Source: a virus | Virus record (IMG/VR): IMGVR_UViG_3300043787_000031 | Coordinates: 1 to 28,482 of that record | Reading direction: 5' to 3' (one strand) | DNA length: 28,482 nt | Shown: positions 22,208 to 28,482 of the stretch, piece after piece | How positions within the stretch are numbered: position 1 is the stretch's first letter | Layout of the letters: each line of letters starts with the position of its first letter | Translations under genes and position numbers: made by a program | The notes under the pieces: model-generated | What the model saw: the letters and a program-made list of their open reading frames with translations, nothing else | The model's database searches: none | What the model was told of the DNA's origin: nothing

Positions 22208-22235
22208 AAAAAGCCCGCCGATGAGGGCGGGCTTT
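22208..22235 (-). terminator. Intrinsic terminator after the portal/minigene unit
   Basis: AAAGCCCGCC (22235-22226 on the minus strand) pairs perfectly with GGCGGGCTTT (22219-22210) around a 6-nt loop. The 3' arm runs into a TTTTT tract. It lies about 40 nt after the Arg/Lys minigene stop and splits packaging/portal genes from capsid genes. Partial read-through would set their ratio. Confidence 0.8.
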
Positions 22236-22273
22236 AAGGGGCGAAGAAGAGGACATCTCGTAGCGAAAAACAG

Positions 22274-22321
22274 TTACTTCCGTCGACCGCGCCGACGGCC
22301 GCGTTTATGCTTACGCTTCAT
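22274..22321 (-). CDS. Arg/Lys-rich 15-residue minigene
   Basis: ATG 22321 to TAA 22274 encodes MKRKHKRGRRRGRRK: 12 of 15 residues are Arg or Lys, or 13 counting His. The ribosome site AAAGGAGGAG, 4-6 nt upstream, is one of the best in the window, so translation is likely although the product is tiny. It stands alone between the portal gene and a terminator. Protamine-like DNA binding, an RNA-binding peptide or a translation-coupled leader are all possible. There is no domain to judge by. Confidence 0.6.
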   Translation of the reverse strand: MKRKHKRGRRRGRRK

Positions 22322-22375
22322 AGGCTCCTCCTTTCGGTTAGGCGGGCGGTTTTAATCGCCCATGATTAAGCCAGA

Positions 22376-22393
22376 ACTGACAGCGGAGTCAGT
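22376..22393 (-). repeat. Hairpin ACTGAC-6 nt-GTCAGT downstream of the portal gene
   Basis: A perfect 6-bp inverted repeat around a 6-nt loop lies 28 nt after the portal stop, before the Arg/Lys minigene. No T-tract follows it, so it is not a standard terminator. A second weak stem (GGGCG/CGCCC, about 22343-22360) lies between it and the minigene. These may form RNA structure in the minigene leader. Confidence 0.4.
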
Positions 22394-22420
22394 GTGCGCG
22401 CGGACTTTTAGTTTGTCAAA

Positions 22421-24187
22421 TCAGGGATGCGCGTGGCCGTTTTTGGGTTTCGGCTTCGCGCCGTCCGGCGGCAGTCCCATTTGCGCTCGCGCCGCTGCGG
22501 CTTGCGCCGCTTTTTTCTTATTCGCCCGCAATGCGTGAATGAGATTATTCCGCCCCGGCGGTGAAAGCATTCGCAGCAAGCCTTCCTGATCGATGGCCTG
22601 TGCTTTGAACAGCGCCGTCGCCATTTCTTTGGAGTCGTCGGCGAACAGCGGCGAATGAGAGTGGCCGAAAATGCGGAGCGAATAATCTCCGACAAGGTTG
22701 TGATAATAAAACGGATCGCCCGGCTTACCGTCCTCTTTCGGGTCCGGGTGAATTGGATCGGCATTGTTGCGCATGTTCAACCGCAAGATCAGATCGCCCA
22801 TGCGGACAAGCGGCGCCTCCAATCGGGTTGCGGCTTTTTTAATTCTGCCGGCGCCGGTCGATTGCAGCGCCTTGGCGTGGCCGCGCGAGCGCACGCCGGC
22901 TTCGCCCTTGCCTTGGATAGTTTCCGTGAGGCCCGATGCTTCGACCATCAACGCGCCGATTTGCTGAAACTCCGCAAAAATATCGTCGGGCATTTGCGGG
23001 TAAAGTTCTTTGATTGCGGCCTGCGGCAGTTGGTCCATGACCCATGCATCGGCGCCGCCCATGGCTTCCATTTTGTCGTCGGTCAATCCCATGAAGCCCG
23101 AACCGACGCGCGACGGGTGCGCCTGCCGATCTAAAATATCGGATATTTGTTCAAGCCGCGTGTTGGACCACTCCTGCAACGGAATGAGAGACTCGATATG
23201 CGCCTTGCCCCAAAAAAACTTATTCATCTGATACGGCCGCACTTGGATGTAGGGATGATCCTTTGGCAAAAACGGATTGCATTCGGTGTCGTAGAATTGT
23301 TTTTGTTGGTCGCGAATTTCTTTCGGAACAAGTCCTTTGCTTTCTTTCAGCGCGTCAATGGTCGCCTTGCTGTCGCTGATAAAAATGCCCGGATCGGCGG
23401 CGAAAAACACCCGGTAATCTTGGCATTCATCGTCCCACACCGTCAGTTCATGGAACATGACCAAAGGCCGATCAACTTCGGCTCTGTAGGTTGGACGCGA
23501 AATGTAAGTGGGGTTTGCCGACCCGGTGATATTGCCGGCAAGATTTTCGCCGGAGGTCGACGAAATAATCAGCCGCGTCACCAAGTCCGGGAACGGCGAC
23601 TCGAACGGCGTATTGACCACCGCGAGCTTGTCGATCTTGTCGCTCATGCCGGCGCGGATCAGGCGTTGGCAGGCGTTGTCGTAATCGATGTGGTAGGAGT
23701 GGACGAACGCTTGCTGATCTTCCAGGTTCTCTTTTTCTTCGGCGAACACGCCGAACTCTCCCGGCTCGATCAGCTCGCAAGTTTCTTCCTCGCGCAAGTC
23801 CGACCAGCCGACTTTTGCGATCATGGAATCAAATACGAGTGACCAGATCAACAAGTCCGCAAAGTTATCAAATAAACCGGCATCGCGAAAATCGTTGTTG
23901 AAGGCGTCTTGCGCCGCCATGAACTGTTTCACTTCGGCGTCGTCGGCATTGGCTGGCGCGGAGAGCTCGAATTCGGCGCGGTCGGGCGAATAGAGAAAAG
24001 ACGCCACCAAATCCATATGGGATTCGAGGCGATTGTATTTGATCTCTTCATCGCCGCCGGTGCCGTAGAGAAAAAACTGCCGGCGGCGCTCGTACAATTC
24101 CTTGCGGGTGCGGCGCGACGCGGTACAGGTATCAAGAATCCATTTTAGATATTGGTCCCGCAGTTTTGGATTGTCGGGAATAATCAC
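22421..24187 (-). CDS. Portal protein
   Basis: A 588-aa product, right for a podoviral portal. The N-terminal part has a helical, charged opening (NPKLRDQYLKWILDTCTASR) and FLYGTGGDEEIKYNRLESHM. The middle shows typical portal segments such as NKFFWGKAHIESLIPLQEWS, which abut the conserved NTRLEQISDILDRQAHPSRV. The C-terminal stem is helical and ends Ala/Lys/Pro-rich. The start is GTG 24187, chosen because GAGGA lies 6 nt upstream and because it overlaps the preceding ORF's stop (GTGA). The upstream 45 in-frame codons do not look like portal sequence. It forms the dodecameric head vertex through which TerL packages DNA. Confidence 0.85.
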   Translation of the reverse strand: MIIPDNPKLRDQYLKWILDTCTASRRTRKELYERRRQFFLYGTGGDEEIKYNRLESHMDLVASFLYSPDRAEFELSAPANADDAEVKQFMAAQDAFNNDFRDAGLFDNFADLLIWSLVFDSMIAKVGWSDLREEETCELIEPGEFGVFAEEKENLEDQQAFVHSYHIDYDNACQRLIRAGMSDKIDKLAVVNTPFESPFPDLVTRLIISSTSGENLAGNITGSANPTYISRPTYRAEVDRPLVMFHELTVWDDECQDYRVFFAADPGIFISDSKATIDALKESKGLVPKEIRDQQKQFYDTECNPFLPKDHPYIQVRPYQMNKFFWGKAHIESLIPLQEWSNTRLEQISDILDRQAHPSRVGSGFMGLTDDKMEAMGGADAWVMDQLPQAAIKELYPQMPDDIFAEFQQIGALMVEASGLTETIQGKGEAGVRSRGHAKALQSTGAGRIKKAATRLEAPLVRMGDLILRLNMRNNADPIHPDPKEDGKPGDPFYYHNLVGDYSLRIFGHSHSPLFADDSKEMATALFKAQAIDQEGLLRMLSPPGRNNLIHALRANKKKAAQAAAARAQMGLPPDGAKPKPKNGHAHP

Positions 24188-24366
24188 GGTAAATCCTCTT
24201 CGACAGAGAATTGAAACGGCCCGATGACCGCACCGAAAGACCGCCCGCAAATATGCGGGTAGGGAGCAGGGACTAAATGGCACCGCCAATTGAACGGCGC
24301 GAGCATGAAATGAACACCCCACCGCCTAGTGCCGAGCAAAACAAAAAATTGAAAGCAGACTCTCAT
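24184..24366 (-). CDS. Possible 60-aa coupled ORF between zinc-ribbon and portal genes
   Basis: Starts at ATG 24366 in an ATGA overlap with the preceding stop and ends at TGA 24184 in a GTGA overlap with the portal start, filling the gap exactly. The sequence is aromatic and hydrophobic (MRVCFQFFVLLGTRRWGVHF; FGAVIGPFQFSVEEDLP) with no clear family. It contains a CCCGCA-AATA-TGCGGG hairpin (24244-24259). The double overlap argues for coding. The composition is less convincing. Confidence 0.45.
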   Translation of the reverse strand: MRVCFQFFVLLGTRRWGVHFMLAPFNWRCHLVPAPYPHICGRSFGAVIGPFQFSVEEDLP

Positions 24367-24839
24367 TTGCCACTGTGCCGCGCTTCAATGACGGTATTGC
24401 TCGGCAGTGCCGGATAACTTTTTGATGCCGGCAGGGGAGAGCCCGCCGTTTTCACTTTGTAGTTTATATTATTGGCCGCCGGCTGACACGTCGCATGGAT
24501 CTGACCGTCGCTCCCGACCGCGTAGGGTTGCGGCGTGACAAAACCACCGAACGACATGGCGTTGTTTCCGGCCGGCGCCGCCGTTGCCGGCAACGGCGGC
24601 TTGGCGCGCCCGCCTTTCTGTCCGTGCCGCGTCGAGGTCAAGTCCGTCAATCCGAACGTATCGGCGAGCGAGCGTATATCGGCATCGGCTCCCGGCGCGG
24701 TGCTCATGACATGCCCGCCGCCCGGCACCCATGACACCTTGACGTTTTTGCAGCCTGGACAGCTTGGGTAATCGTCCCATGAATCAAAGACTCTCGCGCA
24801 TTTGCGATTGTGGCATTGCCAAGTGCGGAGGATTCCCAT
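24363..24839 (-). CDS. Zinc-ribbon protein
   Basis: 158 aa from ATG 24839. A zinc ribbon lies at the N-terminus: Cys9 and Cys14 (WQCHNRKC), then Cys27 and Cys30 (CPGC). Next comes VSWVPGGGHVMS and a helical segment, ADIRSLADTFGLTDLTS. The rest is low complexity. This layout recurs next to packaging genes in rhizobial phages as an uncharacterised family. A GTG at 24887 would add 16 residues and overlap the upstream gene; neither start has a strong ribosome site. It may bind nucleic acid or a packaging partner. Confidence 0.7.
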   Translation of the reverse strand: MGILRTWQCHNRKCARVFDSWDDYPSCPGCKNVKVSWVPGGGHVMSTAPGADADIRSLADTFGLTDLTSTRHGQKGGRAKPPLPATAAPAGNNAMSFGGFVTPQPYAVGSDGQIHATCQPAANNINYKVKTAGSPLPASKSYPALPSNTVIEARHSGK

Positions 24840-24873
24840 GGGCGGGGAACATAGGAGCGCCGTGGCCGTACAG

Positions 24874-25158
24874 TCAAGCACCGGCACTCAAAAGTCCCGC
24901 ACTCAAACCGGCATTTTGAGGCAAGCGCGGAAATATTTTCCGACGTTCTCGCCTGGGCGAGCAAAGTCCGCGATGGCGCGCGGGACGGCCACAAGCGCAT
25001 AGCCTTTGATGCAGAGGGCGGCGAAAAAAGAACTGTCGGTAGTAGCGCTCAACCGTGCCACGATGAACGCCCAGGTCACGAGCGCATTCGCGCACGCCCA
25101 TTCCAGCGCGATAGTTTCGCGCTAAAGCATCAACGATTTCCAGTTCGAGAACATTCAT
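24874..25158 (-). CDS. Helix-turn-helix protein with Cys-His cluster
   Basis: A 94-aa product. MGVRECARDLGVHRGTVERY (about 19-38) is a clear helix-turn-helix of the resolvase/HTH_23 type. A likely zinc-binding motif, CACGRPARHRGLC, follows at about 54-66. The C-terminus is basic. ATG 25158 overlaps the TerL stop (ATGA), so the two are co-translated. It could regulate late transcription or help in site recognition for packaging. It is not placed or built like a standard terminase small subunit. Confidence 0.7.
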   Translation of the reverse strand: MNVLELEIVDALARNYRAGMGVRECARDLGVHRGTVERYYRQFFFRRPLHQRLCACGRPARHRGLCSPRRERRKIFPRLPQNAGLSAGLLSAGA

Positions 25159-27029
25159 GCTGGCACCTTGATATTCTGTTTCTTCAAAAAATTCACGATG
25201 AGCCGATCAAGCGGCCCCGGCCCGCCGACTTCATCAATCGTAGCGGCTCGCTTCATTGTCAGGTTCATGGCTTTAAGTTTCGGCTGGCACCAACTCGACC
25301 ATGCTTGATAAGCGAGTGCAGCGCCGATAACGCGATCATCTTTAGCGCGGCCTTCGCCGCCGATATGGCCTTCGTCGTTGACGATGCGCCGCATTTCTTC
25401 GAGCAGCGGTATCGAGCGCGGCACCACGCGGCCGAGCTCGACGCCATTCTTAAACGAATTCATCATGCGCTGTTTTAGTTCTTCCGATGAGCGCCATTGA
25501 TAAACCAAGCTGGCACCGAGCGTGTCGATACGGCGGTACATATAGTGCTTCATGTTGGAGAGAATATTTCGGATAGCCGGTGCCGGATCATCTTCGGTCG
25601 GCCTGATTTCGGCGGCGAGCCGGCGCACTTTCTCCAACTCATCAAACACCGATTGACCGGGGCCGGTGATTTCCAGGATCGGCATCAACCAACATTGCCC
25701 GTAGTATCCGGCCAGGTGCGCGAGGACCCATGCGGCCTGATAGGTTGACGGTTCGGGCGAACAAAATTCCGCGACCTGCACCATGCAATCGGCGTAGCAG
25801 CGCCATACTGACATCACCGTGCGGTCGGCTTCATCGGATGATCCATAAGCCGGATCGCAGCCCATGACGTAGTAGCCGAATTTCGATGCTTCCTGCCACA
25901 CGCGCAGCGGCGCCCGCGTGTCGGTTGTTTGCTGTAGCGCGGTTTCCTCGAAGCGCATTCCGAGCTTGTATCTGTAGACCTTGAATGGATATTTTTTTGC
26001 TTCGCGCGTGCATCCGGTCAATGCTTCCGCGGTGAAAAACTTAGAGCCCGTCGCCTGGAATGCATCATCTTCGGTCCAGGGAAATTCCTGGTCCATCAAT
26101 GTTTGATCGCCTTCCTTTTCGCTTTCCAGATGCCAGCGATACCATGCGACTTGTTGGAGCGAAACTTCGAAGCCGTAAACCTCGCGCACTTCGCGGATGC
26201 GCTTGCGTTCCAATGGCGAGAGTTTCGTCTTGACGCCATCCGGCATGTACTTCGGAAAGAACGGATGATCAAGCGGCAGTTGATTGCGCTCATCACGCCA
26301 CCATCCAACAAAAATGCACCGCTTGGTCGGGTCTTTGCGCGCGAGCTCCCAAAAATCCCAGAACCAATTAAAGCCGTTCGCCGTCGTCTCGTAGATTTGC
26401 AGCCGGTGGGCGTAGAGGCTTGAAACCTGCGAGCGGAATTCGTTCACGTCATCGCCGTTGCCGTAGAACGCGGTTTCGGTCGAGTGAACGTAATTCGCGG
26501 CGCCAGATCGGCCGAGGCCGCCCTTCCGGCCTTCCGACGTGCCGGCGACCAAATAACGGAATTTCGAGCCGTTCTTTAGCACAAGCATGTTGCGGTTGTG
26601 GTGGGTGTATTTGACCAAAAAACCCTTGGGCGTCTCTGAGAAAAAAACATCGATCGCCGTTCTAAAATCTTCGCGCGAGCCCTCTTGGTGCGTCAGAAAA
26701 ACGCCCAGCATTCCCGGATGTTCGAATGCCCAAAATAAATCGAGCAACAAAAAAAACGTCGAACTGCCGAGCTGGCGCGCTTTGAGGATGACAAAAACCG
26801 TGATGCCCTCGGCCAGGCCGGCGCATAGCTCATCCAAAATGTAGAGTTGCGAGCCCAGCATTTTGAACGGCATCAAGCCGTAGTCTTTGGACTGCACTTT
26901 AATTTTAGAACAGAATTTCAAAAACCGCGCACGCGGGAACGGCGCCACCTTCTCAAATTTCAGAACGAACCTATCCGGTTCCTCGGTAATCACCGGCTTT
27001 GCTGAGAGGGGGACGAAAGAGTCAGGCAT
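25155..27029 (-). CDS. terL: Terminase large subunit
   Basis: A 624-aa ATP-driven packaging motor with endonuclease. Walker A-like KARQLGSS lies at about residues 83-90. The Walker B/catalytic Glu candidate is YVHSTETAFY (180-189), and the coupling-type motif is YETTANGF (213-220). The RNase H-like nuclease has Asp392 (MGCDPAYG), Glu453 (PILEITGPG) and Asp564/Asp565 (RAKDDRVIGAAL). ATG 27029 has AGGA 7 nt upstream and overlaps the previous ORF by 8 nt. It works with the portal encoded about 1 kb downstream. Confidence 0.95.
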   Translation of the reverse strand: MPDSFVPLSAKPVITEEPDRFVLKFEKVAPFPRARFLKFCSKIKVQSKDYGLMPFKMLGSQLYILDELCAGLAEGITVFVILKARQLGSSTFFLLLDLFWAFEHPGMLGVFLTHQEGSREDFRTAIDVFFSETPKGFLVKYTHHNRNMLVLKNGSKFRYLVAGTSEGRKGGLGRSGAANYVHSTETAFYGNGDDVNEFRSQVSSLYAHRLQIYETTANGFNWFWDFWELARKDPTKRCIFVGWWRDERNQLPLDHPFFPKYMPDGVKTKLSPLERKRIREVREVYGFEVSLQQVAWYRWHLESEKEGDQTLMDQEFPWTEDDAFQATGSKFFTAEALTGCTREAKKYPFKVYRYKLGMRFEETALQQTTDTRAPLRVWQEASKFGYYVMGCDPAYGSSDEADRTVMSVWRCYADCMVQVAEFCSPEPSTYQAAWVLAHLAGYYGQCWLMPILEITGPGQSVFDELEKVRRLAAEIRPTEDDPAPAIRNILSNMKHYMYRRIDTLGASLVYQWRSSEELKQRMMNSFKNGVELGRVVPRSIPLLEEMRRIVNDEGHIGGEGRAKDDRVIGAALAYQAWSSWCQPKLKAMNLTMKRAATIDEVGGPGPLDRLIVNFLKKQNIKVPA

Positions 27030-27249
27030 CGGTGCGTCCTGGCCGCGCGCCGCGCGGGTCGCGGCAGATTTCGATAGTCGCCGCTAGGATACTGAGACAG
27101 TCGGCGAGATAGCAATCGGCTTCATCGAGCCGGCTTTTCAATTCGGCGTTCTCTTTGTCGTCGATCTCGTCTTTGACGCCCGCGATCTTGCGCTTGGCTG
27201 CATCGAGACGTTGACGCCAACTTCTCAATTTGGTGCCGGCGAGTGCCAT
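27022..27249 (-). CDS. Small coiled-coil protein upstream of terL
   Basis: A 75-aa product. A charged coiled coil covers most of it (RQRLDAAKRKIAGVKDEIDD; ENAELKSRLDEADCYLADCL). It ends in an 8-nt overlap with terL. Upstream of ATG 27249 the frame soon meets a stop and has no other start. Its position is that of a terminase small subunit, but it is short and has no DNA-binding domain, so that role is only a guess. It overlaps the preceding ORF by 128 nt. Confidence 0.6.
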   Translation of the reverse strand: MALAGTKLRSWRQRLDAAKRKIAGVKDEIDDKENAELKSRLDEADCYLADCLSILAATIEICRDPRGARPGRTDA

Positions 27250-27466
27250 GTCGTTCGAGCCTCGTTGCGCCTTGATGTATTCGGCATCGCTTGTGCAAGA
27301 TTATTTTGCCTTTGTGCCGCCGCCACGAAAACCGATACTCATGTGTAAGCCCGCAATCGCAGCAAGTGATAAACCAGAATTGCGGGACGGTTGTCCATTG
27401 GGAAAAATGCCGCGACGATATCTGCACGGATTTTCTTTTTTTGATGTGCCCGTAGCGGAAAGCCAT
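27122..27466 (-). CDS. Cys-containing basic protein, possibly with eroded C-terminus
   Basis: 114 aa from ATG 27466 (a GTG one codon earlier is possible). The first about 70 residues look genuine: VPQFWFITCCDCGLTHEYRF followed by SWRRHKGKIILHKR, with a CCDC cluster and basic residues. The last about 45 residues are Arg/Gln-rich and run out of frame over the 75-aa gene, so they may not be natural. Either the genes truly overlap or a frameshift has replaced the original end. Function unknown; nucleic acid binding is plausible. Confidence 0.5.
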   Translation of the reverse strand: MAFRYGHIKKRKSVQISSRHFSQWTTVPQFWFITCCDCGLTHEYRFSWRRHKGKIILHKRCRIHQGATRLERHGTRRHQIEKLASTSRCSQAQDRGRQRRDRRQRERRIEKPAR

Positions 27467-27499
27467 CACCGCACCCGATAGAATGTCCCGGTCAAGTGG

Positions 27500-27799
27500 T
27501 CAATGTATGGGTTCTGGGCTGATATAGCAGACCGATGATGCCGTTGAGGTCGCTGAGGTCGTTGTGACGGCGTTCGATCCGAGCACCGTGTATGTCGTGA
27601 CGCCAGGAGGACCGACGCTGCAAAAGCTTGCCTGCCCTGCCGGTATGACGATAACCGCCGTCGAGAAACCGACTTCGCTTCCGCGCCACGCCTCCTGCTG
27701 AGCCGATATCGGCGGCGTGGGGGATGCAAGCCAAAGCATTGCGACGATTGCGCTGATGCCAGAGCCGGCAATCCAGTTTTCTTTGAAAATTCGGCGCAT
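27500..27799 (-). CDS. Small exported protein upstream of the terminase
   Basis: A 99-aa product. The N-terminus MRRIFKENWIAGSGISAIVA plus MLWLASPTPPISA is a signal peptide with predicted cleavage near residue 33. The mature part is a small beta domain (VGFSTAVIVIPAGQASFCSV) with two Cys. ATG 27799 has AAGGA 7 nt upstream; a TTG at 27826 would also be in frame but has no such site. It stands outside the fibre cluster, close to the TGAGACT array. Family not recognised. Confidence 0.68.
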   Translation of the reverse strand: MRRIFKENWIAGSGISAIVAMLWLASPTPPISAQQEAWRGSEVGFSTAVIVIPAGQASFCSVGPPGVTTYTVLGSNAVTTTSATSTASSVCYISPEPIH

Positions 27800-27832
27800 G
27801 ACCCGTTCCTTTCCGGTTAAGCCCAAAACAAT

Positions 27833-28406
27833 AGTCTCAAAAAAGTCTCAACCCCAAACCCATTTTTTATTTTTGGGGGGAGGTGTACTGGGCGCACCTT
27901 TTCGGGACTGACGAACCCCAACGGTTGGTGCGCTCGCCCGCGCGCGGCGGCTGGGGCCTGGCCGGGGGAGAGGGGGGGGGGTGAGACTCATTGAGACTCC
28001 GGGGGTGAGACTGTTTGAGACTCATGTGGTAATGGTCTCACGGCTTTGGCGGCCAGTCGCGGACAATAAACGGCTGCGGCCACAGCACGGCGCCCATGGC
28101 GTCAAGAACGAGCTGGAAGCGGCCGTCCGCATTGGAGGCCAGGAGCGCACCATAACCGATCAGGGCGGCGCCACGGAAGCTTTCTGCTCGCTGGCGCTCC
28201 ATTTGGGCGCTATCGATGCTTTCGATCGGCGGACTTTGCCACATGGGCCACTCGCGTTCTTCGCTCATTGCTGAGACTCTTCCGGTGGGGTGAGACCGTT
28301 TGTGGAGGGAGTCAGGATGAAGGTGTGGAGATCCTCGAGCTGCTCGATCCTGAGCTCGGAGCCGAACTTCTCGACCAGCCATTTTCTCAGATTCATGTTT
28401 GAGACT
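27833..28406. repeat. Array of TGAGACT heptamers
   Basis: TGAGACT occurs in plus orientation at 27982, 27992, 28006, 28016, 28272 and 28400. Its complement AGTCTCA occurs at 27833 and 27844. Near copies (TGAGACC) lie at 28034 (complement) and 28291. Four copies form two pairs with 10-bp spacing, one helical turn. About 0.07 exact copies would be expected by chance on both strands. The core lies in the non-coding 27827-28037, which also has a ten-G run (27972-27981) and an imperfect CCCCAAA/TTTGGGG stem (27853-27879). Candidates are terminase-binding (cos/pac), regulator or replication sites. Confidence 0.7.
28038..28268 (-). CDS. Small protein, unknown function
   Basis: A 76-aa product starting MSEEREWPMWQSPPIESIDS, with a helical middle (AQMERQRAESFRGAALIGYG) and Pro/Trp-rich end (VLWPQPFIVRDWPPKP). 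ATG 28268 overlaps the preceding stop as ATGA. The same frame stays open upstream to the window edge but reads as unlikely Arg/Ser/His-rich sequence overlapping the next gene, so the ATG is preferred. Family not recognised. Confidence 0.6.
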   Translation of the reverse strand: MSEEREWPMWQSPPIESIDSAQMERQRAESFRGAALIGYGALLASNADGRFQLVLDAMGAVLWPQPFIVRDWPPKP

Positions 28407-28482
28407 ATTTGAGATAGTTGGGATTGGTAGTGGGTGTGGAGAGCGGCGAGCTGGGGGGAGGTGAGGGGTGGGAGGTGAGGGG
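28265..28482 (-). CDS. Gene cut by the right edge of the window
   Basis: From 28480 the frame is open to TGA 28265, giving 71 visible residues: SPQLAALHTHYQSQLSQIVS, then MNLRKWLVEKFG and LRIEQLEDLHTFIL. The helical, amphipathic character favours this frame over the other two. It ends in an ATGA overlap with the next gene. An internal ATG at 28396 would give only 43 aa and has no ribosome site, so the gene probably begins beyond the edge. Confidence 0.5.
   Translation of the reverse strand, partial: PHLPPLTSPQLAALHTHYQSQLSQIVSNMNLRKWLVEKFGSELRIEQLEDLHTFILTPSTNGLTPPEESQQ

Noticed and set aside
27022-27249. Terminase small subunit call for the 75-aa protein
   Set aside because: Right position but too short, with only a coiled coil and no DNA-binding domain visible; kept as an unnamed protein.
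1-28482. Terminal direct repeat or circular closure
   Set aside because: The first bases (GGGCCTAAAAAGTG) and the last (GGGAGGTGAGGGG) do not match, so the window cannot be called complete.

Overview
The window reads as most of the late (packaging, virion and lysis) region of a short-tailed, podovirus-like bacteriophage. Every gene I can support lies on the minus strand and is read from the right edge toward the left. The host is probably an alphaproteobacterium of the Bradyrhizobium/Rhodopseudomonas kind. The main clue is an outer-membrane beta-barrel gene whose mature protein starts with ADMPVKA, a start typical of Hyphomicrobiales porin-like proteins. High GC content and small phage proteins of a rhizobial-phage look agree with this. 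I see no integrase, replication gene, tRNA or CRISPR array, and no terminal direct repeat, so this is a fragment rather than a closed genome.

Layout in transcription order, right to left. (1) 28482-27022: a gene cut by the window edge, a 76-aa gene, a non-coding stretch with an array of TGAGACT heptamers, a small exported protein and two small overlapping ORFs. (2) 27029-22421: packaging and portal block, with terminase large subunit, a helix-turn-helix/Cys-His miniprotein, a zinc-ribbon protein, a coupled 60-aa ORF and the portal. (3) 22420-22160: a 15-codon, almost purely Arg/Lys minigene with a consensus ribosome binding site, an intrinsic terminator and a weak candidate promoter. (4) 22159-18436: head genes, including a Pro/Gly-rich protein, a scaffold-like protein, the major capsid protein (GTG start), a repeat-bearing virion protein and small accessory proteins. 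(5) 18439-13275: two exported small proteins, then a head-tail adaptor (T7 gp11-like) and a nozzle/tail tube protein (T7 gp12/P22 gp10-like). (6) 13274-8381: low-complexity and coiled-coil proteins that look like internal (ejection) proteins, plus small membrane and soluble proteins. (7) 8376-3182: six tightly coupled genes, five with Sec signal peptides, including two fibre-like proteins. (8) 3139-315: lysis block with a membrane miniprotein, a GH108-type endolysin, a holin-like protein, an outer-membrane protein and two more membrane proteins. A strong intrinsic terminator (149-187) closes the operon. Between it and the left edge lie a palindrome, a good leftward TTGACA promoter candidate and a perfect 14-bp hairpin.

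Genes are packed with 0-10 nt gaps, and about a dozen junctions are 4-nt ATGA/GTGA overlaps, which helps fix start codons. The most unusual property is the number of predicted exported proteins inside a virion-gene operon: nine small or fibre-like proteins plus the outer-membrane protein, most with an even number of mature cysteines. Next come a beta repeat shared by three neighbouring virion proteins, a family of small beta-domain paralogues with and without signal peptides, the Arg/Lys minigene and the TGAGACT array upstream of the terminase. Functions of most small genes are not recognised. All assignments come from reading the sequence and recalled family features; no database search was run.
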